Notes under the pieces: generated by a model
The model's database searches: none
The model's input: only the letters and a program-made list of their open reading frames with translations
What the model was told of the DNA's origin: nothing
In this document: piece after piece, positions 8,162 to 17,618 of the stretch
Layout of the letters: every line of letters starts with the position of its first letter
Position numbering within the stretch: the first letter of the stretch is position 1
Program-made: the position numbers and the translations under genes
Origin: Pseudomonas psychrophila HA-4
GTDB taxonomy: Bacteria; Pseudomonadota; Gammaproteobacteria; Pseudomonadales; Pseudomonadaceae
Direction of reading: 5' to 3'
Length of the DNA: 64,000 nt
NCBI RefSeq assembly: GCF_000282975.1
Contig: NZ_ALJC01000050.1
Span: 39,766 to 103,765, forward strand

Positions 8162-10489
8162 CTACTCCACCACGCTGAATTCGACCCGGGCTGTTTGCCC
8201 GCTTTCGTCGAGTACGCTGAGTTGGTATCGACCGGGGCGATCGAGTGTGGTGTTGAGTGTTTCTTGGTGCCCGCTGTCGCCCAGCGGCGCGCCGTTGAGG
8301 AACCACCAGCGACGACCATCCCCCCCCAACGCGGAAAGTTCCAAGCGCAATAAGGCTTGGCTTGCCGCCGGGCGTCGTAGGCGATCGCCTTCGCGCACGC
8401 CGACGATCGTCAGGGCTGTCACCGCGTTCAAGGCGGGTGGCGGGCAGTCTGTCGAGGCGGGCGGCAAGCGGGCTTCGCGTCGCTCAACCCGTGGCAACCA
8501 AGGTTCAAGCGGTGAAGGCCACACCGCGATTTCGCGCTGTTGGGCGCCAGGGCATTGTGGGCCAACTCGCAGGCCTTGCGGGTCGACCCACAGGGTTTCG
8601 CGCAAGCCCACACCCAACGGTTGGTCGGCCGCTAATAGGGTCGGCGGCGTGGTGTGGTCCAGCGTCCAGGCGAAGCGCTGACGGCGGCAATTCGGGTCGC
8701 TTTTGCTCAGTGGCTGGCCAAGCGGCCAGCAAATCGCTGCCACCCCAACCGTGCTCGGCACCGGCTGTACCGGGGCGACAATGCCCCGCTGGCTGTCGCG
8801 ATTACTCACGACATCGTGCACTTGCAGCATCAGCGGCGCAGCCGAGGCCAAGCCAAATTGCCCCGGCACCGGCGTGCCATCGGGGCGACCAATCCAGACG
8901 CCTATCAGGTAGCGCGGCCCCACACCAATCGCTAAAGCATCGCGAAAGCCGTAGCTGGTGCCGGTCTTCCACGCCAATGACGGACGCTGTACCAACTCGG
9001 CGCTTGGGTCGCGATCAGGTCGCGCCTGCCCACTCAGAATGCGTCGGATAATCCACGCCGAACCCGGTGACAGCATGCGTCGCTCGACCAATTCGTCTTG
9101 TGGCTGCAGGCGCAAGTTCGCGCTGTTACCGCCACGGGCCAGCGCGCTGTAGCCGCTAACCAAGTCTTCGAGGCGACTCCCCGCTCCGCCCAAAATCAGC
9201 GCCAGATTAGGTTCAGCCAAGGCCGGCAAACTCAGCGACATCCCGCCGTTGCGCAGGTCCGCCGCAAAGCGTTTAGGCCCGTAGGCTTCGAGCAGTTGCA
9301 CCGCCGGCAGGTTAAGTGACAGTGCCAAGGCCGAACTGGCCGACACCGGACCACTAAAGCCCATCGAGAAGTTGCCCGGCCGGTAATCGCCATAACGACG
9401 CGGCACATCTTGCAGCAGCGATTCGGAATGAATCAGCCCCGCGTCCATTGCCATCCCGTACAAAAACGGTTTGAGCGTCGAACCCGGCGAGCGCAGGGCG
9501 TTGATCATGTCGACATGGCCAAAGCGCCGCGCATCGTTGATGTCGACCGAGCCTAAATAGGCGCGCACGGCCATGGTTTCAGTTTCGACCACAATGATCG
9601 CCGCTGAGGTGTGATCGGGTAACCGGGCGCGCCAGCCCAGCAGCAGGTCTTCAAGGCGACGCTGCAAGCTGGCATCTAATGTGGTGCGAATCAGTGGCGG
9701 GCTGTGCGGGCGATTCAAACGCCGCGCCAGCAACGGCGCGAGGCTCGGCTCCAGTCGCGGCGCCAGCAGCAGGGGTTCTTCAAGCGCTTCATCGACCGCA
9801 GCCTGCGGCCACACTTGATACTCGGCCAAACGCCGCAGCACTTTATCGCGCGCCGCTTGCGCACGCTCCGGGTGACGGTCGGGGCGCAGGCGACTCGGCG
9901 CTTGGGGCAATACCGCCAATAACGCCGCTTCGGAGCGTGTGAGTTGCTGCGGCGACTTGCCCAAATACGCCCAACTGGCCGCCGCCACACCTTGCAAGGT
10001 GCCGCCAAAAGGGGCGCGATTGAGGTACAGATTGAGAATCTGATCCTTCGACAAATGCCATTCCAACTGCGCCGTGCGCCACAGCTGACGCAACTTGCCC
10101 GGCAACGTTCGCTCATGCGGATCCAGCAAACGGGCGACTTGCATCGACAACGTGCTGCCCCCAGACAACACTCGCCCGCCACTGAGGTTTTGCCAGGCTG
10201 CACGGCCCAAGGCCAGCGGGTTAACCCCAGGGTGTTGATAAAACCAGCGGTCTTCGTAGGTCAGCAACGCCTCAAGGTAATACGGCGACACCTCGTCCGT
10301 TTGCACCGGGTAACGCCATACGCCATTGGCATCGGCAAAACGCCACAGCGGCGTGCCGTCTTCGGCCAATACCACGCGGGCCAAGTCATCCTTGGGCAGC
10401 GGCAAGGGCCAGAGCCGATCGGCCAGCCACAGCAAAGCGACCATCAACAACAGGCCGCTGGTGGTCCACAACACGCTCTTTTTAAGCAT
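8162..10489 (-). CDS. pbpC: Penicillin-binding protein 1C
   Basis: A 775-residue bifunctional class A penicillin-binding protein working on peptidoglycan at the periplasmic face. It has an N-terminal membrane anchor (LLLMVALLWLADRLW, residues ~13-27). The glycosyltransferase domain (~45-220) carries EDRWFYQHPGV and GGSTLSMQVARL. The transpeptidase domain (~290-560) carries the SxxK motif in SPGSTLKPF, SLN in ALSLNLP and the KTG box in AWKTGTSYG. A C-terminal BiPBP_C domain follows. All catalytic motifs are intact and the length is typical. It is partnered with the alpha-2-macroglobulin gene 470 bp upstream, the same association as pbpC-yfhM in enterobacteria. Confidence 0.93.
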   Translation of the reverse strand: MLKKSVLWTTSGLLLMVALLWLADRLWPLPLPKDDLARVVLAEDGTPLWRFADANGVWRYPVQTDEVSPYYLEALLTYEDRWFYQHPGVNPLALGRAAWQNLSGGRVLSGGSTLSMQVARLLDPHERTLPGKLRQLWRTAQLEWHLSKDQILNLYLNRAPFGGTLQGVAAASWAYLGKSPQQLTRSEAALLAVLPQAPSRLRPDRHPERAQAARDKVLRRLAEYQVWPQAAVDEALEEPLLLAPRLEPSLAPLLARRLNRPHSPPLIRTTLDASLQRRLEDLLLGWRARLPDHTSAAIIVVETETMAVRAYLGSVDINDARRFGHVDMINALRSPGSTLKPFLYGMAMDAGLIHSESLLQDVPRRYGDYRPGNFSMGFSGPVSASSALALSLNLPAVQLLEAYGPKRFAADLRNGGMSLSLPALAEPNLALILGGAGSRLEDLVSGYSALARGGNSANLRLQPQDELVERRMLSPGSAWIIRRILSGQARPDRDPSAELVQRPSLAWKTGTSYGFRDALAIGVGPRYLIGVWIGRPDGTPVPGQFGLASAAPLMLQVHDVVSNRDSQRGIVAPVQPVPSTVGVAAICWPLGQPLSKSDPNCRRQRFAWTLDHTTPPTLLAADQPLGVGLRETLWVDPQGLRVGPQCPGAQQREIAVWPSPLEPWLPRVERREARLPPASTDCPPPALNAVTALTIVGVREGDRLRRPAASQALLRLELSALGGDGRRWWFLNGAPLGDSGHQETLNTTLDRPGRYQLSVLDESGQTARVEFSVVE

Positions 10490-10574
10490 TATTCATGACG
10501 CAACTTTGCACCCTGTCTGGTTGCCTAAGGGGTATCTCTGGCACAGTGGCCATCTTATTGATCGGGACATCCCC

Positions 10575-10868
10575 ATGCACGTCGAAAGCTTTATTGGAAA
10601 TCTGGGCCTGTGGTTGGGCACTGTCGTTCGCTGGATCGTCGAAAGCCTAAGCGGCCTGTTCAACATGATTACTCAAGCGGGCAGCAACTTTATCGACGGC
10701 ATGGCCCGCGCCTTGGGCATGGACACCTCCATCGTCAGCATCGCTGTGCTGGTGCTCGGGCTGCTGTTTTTGTACAACGCCGTGCGCGCCTTTATGCGCG
10801 TTTCAATCATCGGCGGCGTGATCTGGCTGCTGCTGGGGCTGTGGGTATTGAGCTGGATTATCCACTGA
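10575..10868 (+). CDS. Small membrane protein between pbpC and the alpha-2-macroglobulin gene
   Basis: A 97-residue protein of unknown function. The N-terminal half holds amphipathic helices (SFIGNLGLWLGTVVRWIVESL). The C-terminal half has two hydrophobic segments, IVSIAVLVLGLLFLYNAV and VIWLLLGLWVLSWII, separated by a short RAFMRVSI turn. A two-helix inner-membrane hairpin is likely. The ATG at 10575 keeps the two-helix topology; the longer frame to 10326 runs antisense through pbpC and is rejected. The ribosome site is weak. It is transcribed opposite to both neighbours and ends in a REP hairpin. Proximity hints at an envelope role, not more. Confidence 0.65.
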   Translation: MHVESFIGNLGLWLGTVVRWIVESLSGLFNMITQAGSNFIDGMARALGMDTSIVSIAVLVLGLLFLYNAVRAFMRVSIIGGVIWLLLGLWVLSWIIH

Positions 10869-10880
10869 CGCCGTTCACCC

Positions 10881-10948
10881 TGTAGGAGCTGCCGAAGGCT
10901 GCGATCTTTTAAAAGATCAGAAGATCGCAGCCTTCGGCAGCTCCTACA
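10881..10948. repeat. REP palindrome, 28-bp arms, between converging genes
   Basis: TGTAGGAGCTGCCGAAGGCT and onward (10881-10908) is perfectly inverted at 10921-10948, leaving a 12-base centre that itself contains GATC palindromes. The TGTAGGAGCTGCCG...GGCTGCGATC core is a familiar Pseudomonas REP class. It sits between the small membrane gene and the 3' end of the alpha-2-macroglobulin gene and can act as a two-way transcription stop. Confidence 0.9.
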
Positions 10949-10960
10949 AAGTTGGTTGGG

Positions 10961-13900
10961 TTAGCGGGCCTTGATCACCATGTCGCCGGGTGTTTCGCCC
11001 ACGGCCTGCCAGTTGGGCCGGTACATCGACTCCACTTGCGGCGGCGGCACGCGGTAAGTACCCGGCGTGACCGCACGGGCCAGGTACAGCAAGTGCGCAG
11101 TGCCATAACCCTCCAGTTTCAGCGCCGCCACGTAACGGTCATCGCGATATTCCTGATGCTGCACGCTGGCATTCTGCATCGATTCGCGCCATTGCTTGAC
11201 CTCGCTGCTGGCGTTTTCAAGGCTGGCGGCACTTTGTCCAAGGTTCTGGTTTTCCAGCTCCAGACCCGCTGGCAGTAAGTCGACCACCAACGCATCCGGC
11301 ACGGGCTGCTTGGCCGTCACCGCCACATGCACCAACACCAGATCACCGCTTTTAAGGTTTTTGATATTCAGCGGCTCACCATTCATGCCCAGGTAATCAC
11401 GGCGAATGCTCATGTTCTCGCCGCCCGCAACCGGGGCCTGCTGTGGGTAACCCGAAATGGTCAACTGTTGATACACCGCGTCGCTGCCTTCATTGCGCAA
11501 GGTCAACGGCTGCGCCAACAACGGCCCTTCAAGTTTGAAGCCCGACTGGTTGTTATTCAGCTCGCGGGTTTGATCGCCACTGGTGAGCTGCGCCTTCCAG
11601 TTCGACTCCGGCTTGCTCAACAGATCACGCCCAGCCAAGAACAAAGCATTACGCTCCTGAGTCGACAGCCAGCGGCTCTCTGCCAACCTATCTGACAGTT
11701 CAAACAGACGCTGCTCGCGTTGGCTGTTCATCAGGTTGTTCTCTTCCAGCAGTGCCAGAATCAGCGCCTGATCACGCAGCGGGCTGCCGTAGTCGCCTAG
11801 CCATTGATCGTTTTTGCGCTTGGCTGCCAGCCCCGCGATCAAAGCCTGATCGGCACGTGGTTGGTCGCCCATCTTCTGCAAGGCAATCGACAATTGCACC
11901 AGCGGCAAGCCTGAGCGCGCGTCGCTGCGGCGCTCGAAAATGCTGCGCAACGCACCCAGCGGCGCTTGTTGGCTGCGCGCCAATACCAGGGCAGCATAGG
12001 CCTGCACGGCAAAACGGGTGTGGTCGAGGTTGTCGCTGTAATCGGCTTCGATCAGGTTGCGCTCTTGCACATAACGCAGCAGCCGTTCGTTGGCCTTTTT
12101 CAGCGCCTCGCCAGGTACGGCATAACCTTGGTCACGGGCGCGCAGCAAGAAGTCGGTGATATAGGCGGTCAGCCAATACTCTTCCTCACCGTCTGCGCCC
12201 CACAGGCCAAAGCTGCCGTTGTAACGCTGCATGCCCAACAGGCGCTCAATACCGAGTTCAATTTTGCGTTTACGCTCGGCGTCCTCATCCCCTTTAAGCC
12301 CCAAGCGCTTGAGCAAGGCCGCATCGGCATACAACGCCGGGTACAGGCCGCTGGTGGTTTGCTCGGAACAACCATACGGATACGCCTTAAGCGCACGAAT
12401 CTGTTCGCCTAGGTTAAGCGGCGGGCGGCTCGACAAGCTCAACAAGGCTTCGCGCCCGGCTGGCTCAAAGGCCTGCAACTCGCCTTCAGGCAAGTTCCAC
12501 GGCTGATCCGTGAGCACGGCGCGGTAGTGCTTAAGCATCGCCGGGTACGCTGGGCGCACGCCCAAGGTCCATTCGCGGCTAAACGGCGCCAAGGTTTCGC
12601 CCGGCAGGTCCAAGCCGCTCACCGTCACCTTGACCACACCCGTACCAAAACCGCCCGACGCTTTAACCGGAATCTGCAAGGTGCTGCGCTGGCCGGGGCT
12701 TAGCGTGACGTTCTGTGTGGCCTCGCCCAGCAGATTAAGCTGGCCGTCCGCGTTCAGTTTTACCTCAAGTTTTTGCGGTTTATCGGTGAGGTTGGACAGG
12801 TCCAGCGCTAGCCGGGTCTCATCACCGCCCGCTAAAAAGCGCGGCGCGGCCAACTCGGCCACCAACGGCGCGGCGACCACGGTTTTGGCCTGCACCATGC
12901 CGTAGCGGTCATCGGTCCAGGCTTGGGCCATCAGACGCAGCTCGCCGTTAAAGTCCGGAATGTCGACGCTGACTTCACCTTCGCCCTGCGCGTTCAAGGC
13001 CACCGGCGTGCTTTGCAGTGCAACGATAGTGACGCTGGTCGCAGGCCGTTTGCCGCCCTTGGCCAATGCCGCATCACCGCCGAACGCCAGGCTGGCCAAA
13101 CGCCCCTGACCGGCCTCAATCAGTTGCCCATAAATATCCAGTTGGTCGGCGCCATACGCTTTGCGCCCGAACAGGCTGGCGTACGGATCAGGGGTTGGGT
13201 AATCGGTGATGTTCAGCACCCCGACATCCACTGCCGCCAACAAAACGTGGGCTTGTTGGGGAATGCTGCCGTCAGCGTTTTTAGCCTGGATTTTCACCGT
13301 CAGCGGTTGCTTGGGGCGCATTTTTTCAGGCGCATCGAGGGTTAGCGCCAACTTGCGCTGCGTGCGATCAAGCGGCAAGTGCAGCACGCCGACCGCCCGT
13401 TTTGGGGTGATGTTGGTTTTGCGCTCGCCGGGACGAATCACCAGCGCGCTGACATACAAATCGTGCCGTGCCCAGCTCGGGTCGAGCTTGACGTCAAAGG
13501 TTTTACCTTCGGCCGGGACTTCGATCTCTTCCCACCACAACGGGCCATCGCTGCCTTCAATCAGCAAATAGCCTTTGCCCGCAGCAGGCGGCGTGACGGT
13601 GACTTTAGCCGTGTCGCCATCGCTGTACGCGGCTTTGTCCAGCGCCAGCTTGACTTGGTCAGGACGCACGGCGCCACCTTCGGCGTTGTCCTGAGCGTGA
13701 TAACCGGCCCAAAAGCGCAGGCTGCTAACCAAGCCGGTTTTCGGGTCTTCAACCTCAACGCGGTACGGGCCCCACTCCACCGGGAAGCTGACCTTGGCGG
13801 TTTCTCCTGCCTTCACGTCGACGGTTTCTTCATTGAGGTTCAGAAATTTCTCGTTGTAGTGATAGCTCCAGCCGTCGCTGTCCGAGTAGTTCCAGTAGTA

Positions 13901-15853
13901 ATCGCGGCGCTCGCGCACCAGTCGTACCTTCAGGTTTTCAGCCGCTAGCTTGTTGCCCTGACTGTCGGCCACCAGCAGTTCAAACGCTGCCGGGCCATCG
14001 CCATTGGTTTCGGCCCCTTCAAACAACCCGCGCAACCCCGGCAACCGATCCGCAGGCCACACAGGCTGCACCAAGCGCCGAGTAATCGGGCGCCCGCCAG
14101 ACTCTTGCAAACTTGCCTGCACGATCAGTTGCAGCGGCGACTTGGCCTCGCTCCATTGGCTTTCGATGCTGAGGGTTTCTTTGCCTTCAGCGTTCAACAC
14201 GCTTTCGTCCAGCTCCAGGTCTTGAGTCAAATCGGGCTCGGTCACCGAGCCAAATTGATAACCCGGCAACGCACTGACCGCCTCGCGCAACGGACGTACA
14301 TAAACCTGCCCGCTCAAGCGATTGCCAGCAGCCGGGGCGCCATACAGATAGCGACCATTGACGTGAATGTCAGCGGTCTGATCGGGCCTCAGCGGTTTGT
14401 CACTGCCTTTAAGCTCCAGCGCCAGACGCTCGGGCAAGAAGTCTTCGACCAAAAACTCATACAACTGCGGCTTGCCGTCGCCCAGATCGAACACCAACTG
14501 CCAGCGCCCGGTCGGCGCTTCACCGGCCAAGGGCAACGAGTATTGATAGAAACCGGACGCGTCCGGTTCCCAGACAAACTTGCGGCTGACTTGCGCGTCC
14601 GGGCGGCGCACTTCAACGCTTACCGGCTGCGGTTTGACCAGTTTGCCATCACGATCACGCAGCAAGGCATTGAGCAACACCGTTTCACCGGGGCGATACA
14701 GGTCACGCGGGCCAAACACAAAAAATTGCAGGGGGTGCGCTTGCGGGCCACCAATGTCGAATTCGGCTAAGTCCAGCGCCGCTGTGTTCAAGCGCAATAC
14801 ACTGGTCTGATCGCCTTGGCGTGCCACCAGTACCTCGGCCTTGGGCGGCAACGCCAGTTCGGCGTGCCCTTGCTTATCGGTTTTGCCTTGGGCCAGCATT
14901 TTGCCTTTGCCGTCGAGCAACTCCAGGTCCACATTGGCCAGCGCACTGCCACCTTCCAGCGCTTGGGTGAACACGTCCAGACGCTTCTGATAACGGTGTA
15001 CGGAAAGACCAATGTCACTGAGGGTGAACAGAGTCGCCGGGGTTGAATAGTTGTAACTGCCCGACGCGGTCATCACTGCCAGGTAAACGCCCGGCTGCTG
15101 CAAGGGCTTGATCCCGGAGGTTGGCAGAATCAGGGTTTCGCGGGTATTGCGCGCAGGGTTCAGGTCAAAGCGTGCGCCGTACACAAGATCCGCCATGCTC
15201 AGCAGGTCCTTGGCTTCGTAACTTTGCAGGCTGCTGTTGCGGCCCCATTGACTGAGAAATGCCGGCAGCGACTCGGGTTTGACTCGAAAAAATTCAACAT
15301 CGACTTTATCGACATTCAACGCGATCACCGGCAAGCCTTCAGCCAAACGGCTGGGCAGCAAACTGCCACGGCTGGCAAAGCCGACGGTGGGTTGCAGATC
15401 ACGGGTTTCGAGGCGGCTCACGTACTCGGCGGCCAGGGTGGCGTCGTTCACGGCGCGCAGGCCGGGGTCGACGGTGAGGATCAATTTGCGCTGGGGTTCG
15501 AGATGGCGCAGGCGCAGTTCCATCAAGTTATCCGACAGTTCCCAAGCGCCATCGACCTTGCCCGTTTTGGCGTCGATCAGATGCAATTTGTCGGCGAAAT
15601 GTTGCTTCGCATCCAGCGGCACCGAAAAGCTCACCGACAGCGTGCTGGCACCGTCCAGTTGCACTTCAGAGACATCCACCACGCTTAACGGGCGTCCGGT
15701 GTAGCGCTCGGCCAGCACCTTGAGGTCTTGAACCGGCTTGGCGGCCTGCGCAGTCGCCGCGGGCTTCACAGGCTCGGGCTTGCCGGATGAAGAAGAATCG
15801 CAAGCGCTCAGCAGCGCCAGCGCGCAAGCCAGGAACAGTCCTTTGTTAAGCAT
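10961..15853 (-). CDS. yfhM: Alpha-2-macroglobulin family lipoprotein (YfhM type), with thioester
   Basis: A 1630-residue periplasmic protease trap. The signal peptide ends in a lipobox, LLSAC (Cys18), followed by DSSSSG, so it should be a lipoprotein. MG-type beta domains fill the first two thirds. The reactive thioester motif is PYGCSEQTT (Cys1162-Gln1165) inside the alpha-helical thioester domain (~1140-1440), followed by a C-terminal receptor-like domain. The CxEQ motif places it with the thioester-bearing YfhM class rather than the thioester-lacking MagD class. Known role of the family: covalent trapping of proteases that enter the periplasm, coupled to PBP1C repair of peptidoglycan. The ATG at 15853 starts the signal peptide. 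Confidence 0.92.
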   Translation of the reverse strand: MLNKGLFLACALALLSACDSSSSGKPEPVKPAATAQAAKPVQDLKVLAERYTGRPLSVVDVSEVQLDGASTLSVSFSVPLDAKQHFADKLHLIDAKTGKVDGAWELSDNLMELRLRHLEPQRKLILTVDPGLRAVNDATLAAEYVSRLETRDLQPTVGFASRGSLLPSRLAEGLPVIALNVDKVDVEFFRVKPESLPAFLSQWGRNSSLQSYEAKDLLSMADLVYGARFDLNPARNTRETLILPTSGIKPLQQPGVYLAVMTASGSYNYSTPATLFTLSDIGLSVHRYQKRLDVFTQALEGGSALANVDLELLDGKGKMLAQGKTDKQGHAELALPPKAEVLVARQGDQTSVLRLNTAALDLAEFDIGGPQAHPLQFFVFGPRDLYRPGETVLLNALLRDRDGKLVKPQPVSVEVRRPDAQVSRKFVWEPDASGFYQYSLPLAGEAPTGRWQLVFDLGDGKPQLYEFLVEDFLPERLALELKGSDKPLRPDQTADIHVNGRYLYGAPAAGNRLSGQVYVRPLREAVSALPGYQFGSVTEPDLTQDLELDESVLNAEGKETLSIESQWSEAKSPLQLIVQASLQESGGRPITRRLVQPVWPADRLPGLRGLFEGAETNGDGPAAFELLVADSQGNKLAAENLKVRLVRERRDYYWNYSDSDGWSYHYNEKFLNLNEETVDVKAGETAKVSFPVEWGPYRVEVEDPKTGLVSSLRFWAGYHAQDNAEGGAVRPDQVKLALDKAAYSDGDTAKVTVTPPAAGKGYLLIEGSDGPLWWEEIEVPAEGKTFDVKLDPSWARHDLYVSALVIRPGERKTNITPKRAVGVLHLPLDRTQRKLALTLDAPEKMRPKQPLTVKIQAKNADGSIPQQAHVLLAAVDVGVLNITDYPTPDPYASLFGRKAYGADQLDIYGQLIEAGQGRLASLAFGGDAALAKGGKRPATSVTIVALQSTPVALNAQGEGEVSVDIPDFNGELRLMAQAWTDDRYGMVQAKTVVAAPLVAELAAPRFLAGGDETRLALDLSNLTDKPQKLEVKLNADGQLNLLGEATQNVTLSPGQRSTLQIPVKASGGFGTGVVKVTVSGLDLPGETLAPFSREWTLGVRPAYPAMLKHYRAVLTDQPWNLPEGELQAFEPAGREALLSLSSRPPLNLGEQIRALKAYPYGCSEQTTSGLYPALYADAALLKRLGLKGDEDAERKRKIELGIERLLGMQRYNGSFGLWGADGEEEYWLTAYITDFLLRARDQGYAVPGEALKKANERLLRYVQERNLIEADYSDNLDHTRFAVQAYAALVLARSQQAPLGALRSIFERRSDARSGLPLVQLSIALQKMGDQPRADQALIAGLAAKRKNDQWLGDYGSPLRDQALILALLEENNLMNSQREQRLFELSDRLAESRWLSTQERNALFLAGRDLLSKPESNWKAQLTSGDQTRELNNNQSGFKLEGPLLAQPLTLRNEGSDAVYQQLTISGYPQQAPVAGGENMSIRRDYLGMNGEPLNIKNLKSGDLVLVHVAVTAKQPVPDALVVDLLPAGLELENQNLGQSAASLENASSEVKQWRESMQNASVQHQEYRDDRYVAALKLEGYGTAHLLYLARAVTPGTYRVPPPQVESMYRPNWQAVGETPGDMVIKAR

Positions 15854-15967
15854 GGTGTACTCATTGTCGTGGCAGTGAAGGGGCGACTATATAACAGCGT
15901 GGCGCGAACGGCTGACGCGCTGGTCAGATTGACCTGGGAATGCGCAATTGGTTCTCGACACCCATTC

Positions 15968-16053
15968 TGGGAGCGGGCTTGCTCGCGATGCCAACAACTC
16001 GATCTGCCTGACGCCCCTCGTCGCCCCAATCGCGGGCAAGCCCGGCTCCCACA
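15968..16053. repeat. Inverted pair of REP units (GGGAGCGGGCTTGCTCGCG class)
   Basis: TGGGAGCGGGCTTGCTCGCG at 15968-15987 faces an imperfect reverse copy, CGCGGGCAAGCCCGGCTCCC, at 16031-16050. This is a second common Pseudomonas REP class in BIME-like arrangement. It lies in the 267-bp divergent gap between the alpha-2-macroglobulin and MATE genes, where promoters for both must also fit. Confidence 0.85.
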
Positions 16054-16120
16054 GGTTGTAAATCAATACCCGCCCTGGGCAAACATTCGCTCTACAATGC
16101 CGGTCCCCAAAGGAGCCTGC

Positions 16121-17470
16121 ATGTCTTTTCTGTTAGCTGATTGGCGCGACCGCGCAACCCATCGCCGGGTGTGGGCGCTGGCAGCGCCGATGATTTTGTC
16201 GAACATCTCCGTGCCACTGGTGGCTTTGGTCGACAGCACCGTGATCGGCCATTTGCCCCACGCACACCAACTGGGCGCGGTGGCGGTGGGCGCCAGTCTG
16301 TATATCTTCTTGGCCTGGATGATGGGCTTTCTGCGCATGGGCACCACCGGCTTTGCCGCGCAAGCCGCCGGGCGCAATGATGGCAACGCATTACGGCAAA
16401 TTCTGCTCCAGGGCTTGCTGCTGGCGCTGCTGCTCTCGCTCTTTCTGGGGGCGATTGCGATTCCTTTCAGCGGCGTAGCGTTAAGCGTGATGCAGCCTTC
16501 GACCGAGCTGCATGAGCTGACGCTGGACTTCTTTCATACCCGTTTGTTTGGCTTACCGGCGGCCTTGGCCTGTTATGCGTTGGTGGGCTGGTTTTTAGGC
16601 GCGCAAAACGCGCGGGCACCTCTGGCGATTTTGCTCACCACCAACCTGATCAATATCGTACTCAACGTGTGGTTTGTCCTCGGGCTGGACTGGGGCGTTG
16701 TCGGCTCCGCACGCGCCTCCGTGATTGCCGAATGGAGCGGTGCACTGCTCGGCCTGTGGCTAACGCGTGGCGCATTGCGGGCGTACCCAGGCAAGTTGGT
16801 CTGGGCCGCATTGCGCGTTTGGCTCAACTGGAAACCGCTGCTGGGGGTTAACCGCGATATTTTTATCCGCAGCCTGCTGCTGCAATCGGTGTTTTTTGCC
16901 ATCACGGTGCAAGGCGCGCGCTTGGGGGATGCCACCGTAGCGGCCAATGCGCTGCTGCTCAATGGGTTGCTGCTGACGGCTCACGCACTGGACGGTTTAG
17001 CCCACGCGGTAGAAGCGCTGTGCGGGCATGCCATCGGCGCCCGTGATCGCACCGCCTTGCGCCGTTCCATGGTGGTGGCCTGCGGTTGGTCGTTGTTGGC
17101 CAGCGTGATGTTTGCCCTGTTGTTTGTGTTCGGCGGGCACCTGTTTATCACGATGCAAACCGACATTGCGAGCGTGCGCGAAACCGCCTTCAAATACTTG
17201 CCGTACTTAGCGGTATTGCCGCTGATTGCCGTGTGGAGTTACTTGCTCGACGGGCTGTTTATCGGCGCCACCCGCGCCCGCGAAATGCGCAATGCCATGC
17301 TGATCAGCGTCGTTATCGCCTTGCCCGTCGCTTGGGCGCTGCATGGTCATGGCAACCACGGGCTGTGGATAAGTTTTCTGTTGTTTATGGTGCTGCGCAG
17401 CGTGGTCCTGTGCCTGTATGCGTGGCGCATGCAGCGCAAGGATCAGTGGTTTTCGAATCCGCTGACGTGA
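16121..17470 (+). CDS. dinF: MATE-family multidrug/toxin exporter, DinF type
   Basis: A 449-residue inner-membrane protein with about twelve hydrophobic segments in two pseudo-repeats, typical of MATE cation-coupled antiporters. The N-terminus HRRVWALAAPMILSNISVPLVALVDSTVIGH carries the family start signature (APMILSNISVPL; VDSTVIGHL). The DinF-type size and LDGLFIGATRAREMRNAM near residue ~385 support the subgroup. The substrate is unknown. The longer frame to 15869 is rejected because the ATG at 16121 has AAAGGAG at 16109-16115. It converges with speA, as I recall for the corresponding gene pair in P. aeruginosa. Confidence 0.88.
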   Translation: MSFLLADWRDRATHRRVWALAAPMILSNISVPLVALVDSTVIGHLPHAHQLGAVAVGASLYIFLAWMMGFLRMGTTGFAAQAAGRNDGNALRQILLQGLLLALLLSLFLGAIAIPFSGVALSVMQPSTELHELTLDFFHTRLFGLPAALACYALVGWFLGAQNARAPLAILLTTNLINIVLNVWFVLGLDWGVVGSARASVIAEWSGALLGLWLTRGALRAYPGKLVWAALRVWLNWKPLLGVNRDIFIRSLLLQSVFFAITVQGARLGDATVAANALLLNGLLLTAHALDGLAHAVEALCGHAIGARDRTALRRSMVVACGWSLLASVMFALLFVFGGHLFITMQTDIASVRETAFKYLPYLAVLPLIAVWSYLLDGLFIGATRAREMRNAMLISVVIALPVAWALHGHGNHGLWISFLLFMVLRSVVLCLYAWRMQRKDQWFSNPLT

Positions 17471-17550
17471 TCCAGTACGGGCGCCAGCCAGCGCACGCCA
17501 ACCCAATGACACGCCTGATGACTTTCGACATGCACCACGACCTAGCAGGC

Positions 17551-17589
17551 AAAAAAAACGCTGACCAGGGCGATGCACAGGTCAGCGTT
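17551..17589 (-). terminator. Rho-independent terminator of speA
   Basis: AACGCTGACC (17557-17566) pairs perfectly with GGTCAGCGTT (17580-17589); on the minus strand it runs into eight T residues (A-run 17551-17558). It stands 29 bp after the speA stop codon. Confidence 0.9.
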
Positions 17590-17618
17590 GTTCACTCAGC
17601 AAGTACGGTGTCGGGCAA

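Noticed and set aside
10326..10574. N-terminal extension of the small membrane protein
   Set aside because: The upstream frame is antisense to pbpC and has no ribosome site; ATG 10575 gives a compact two-helix protein.
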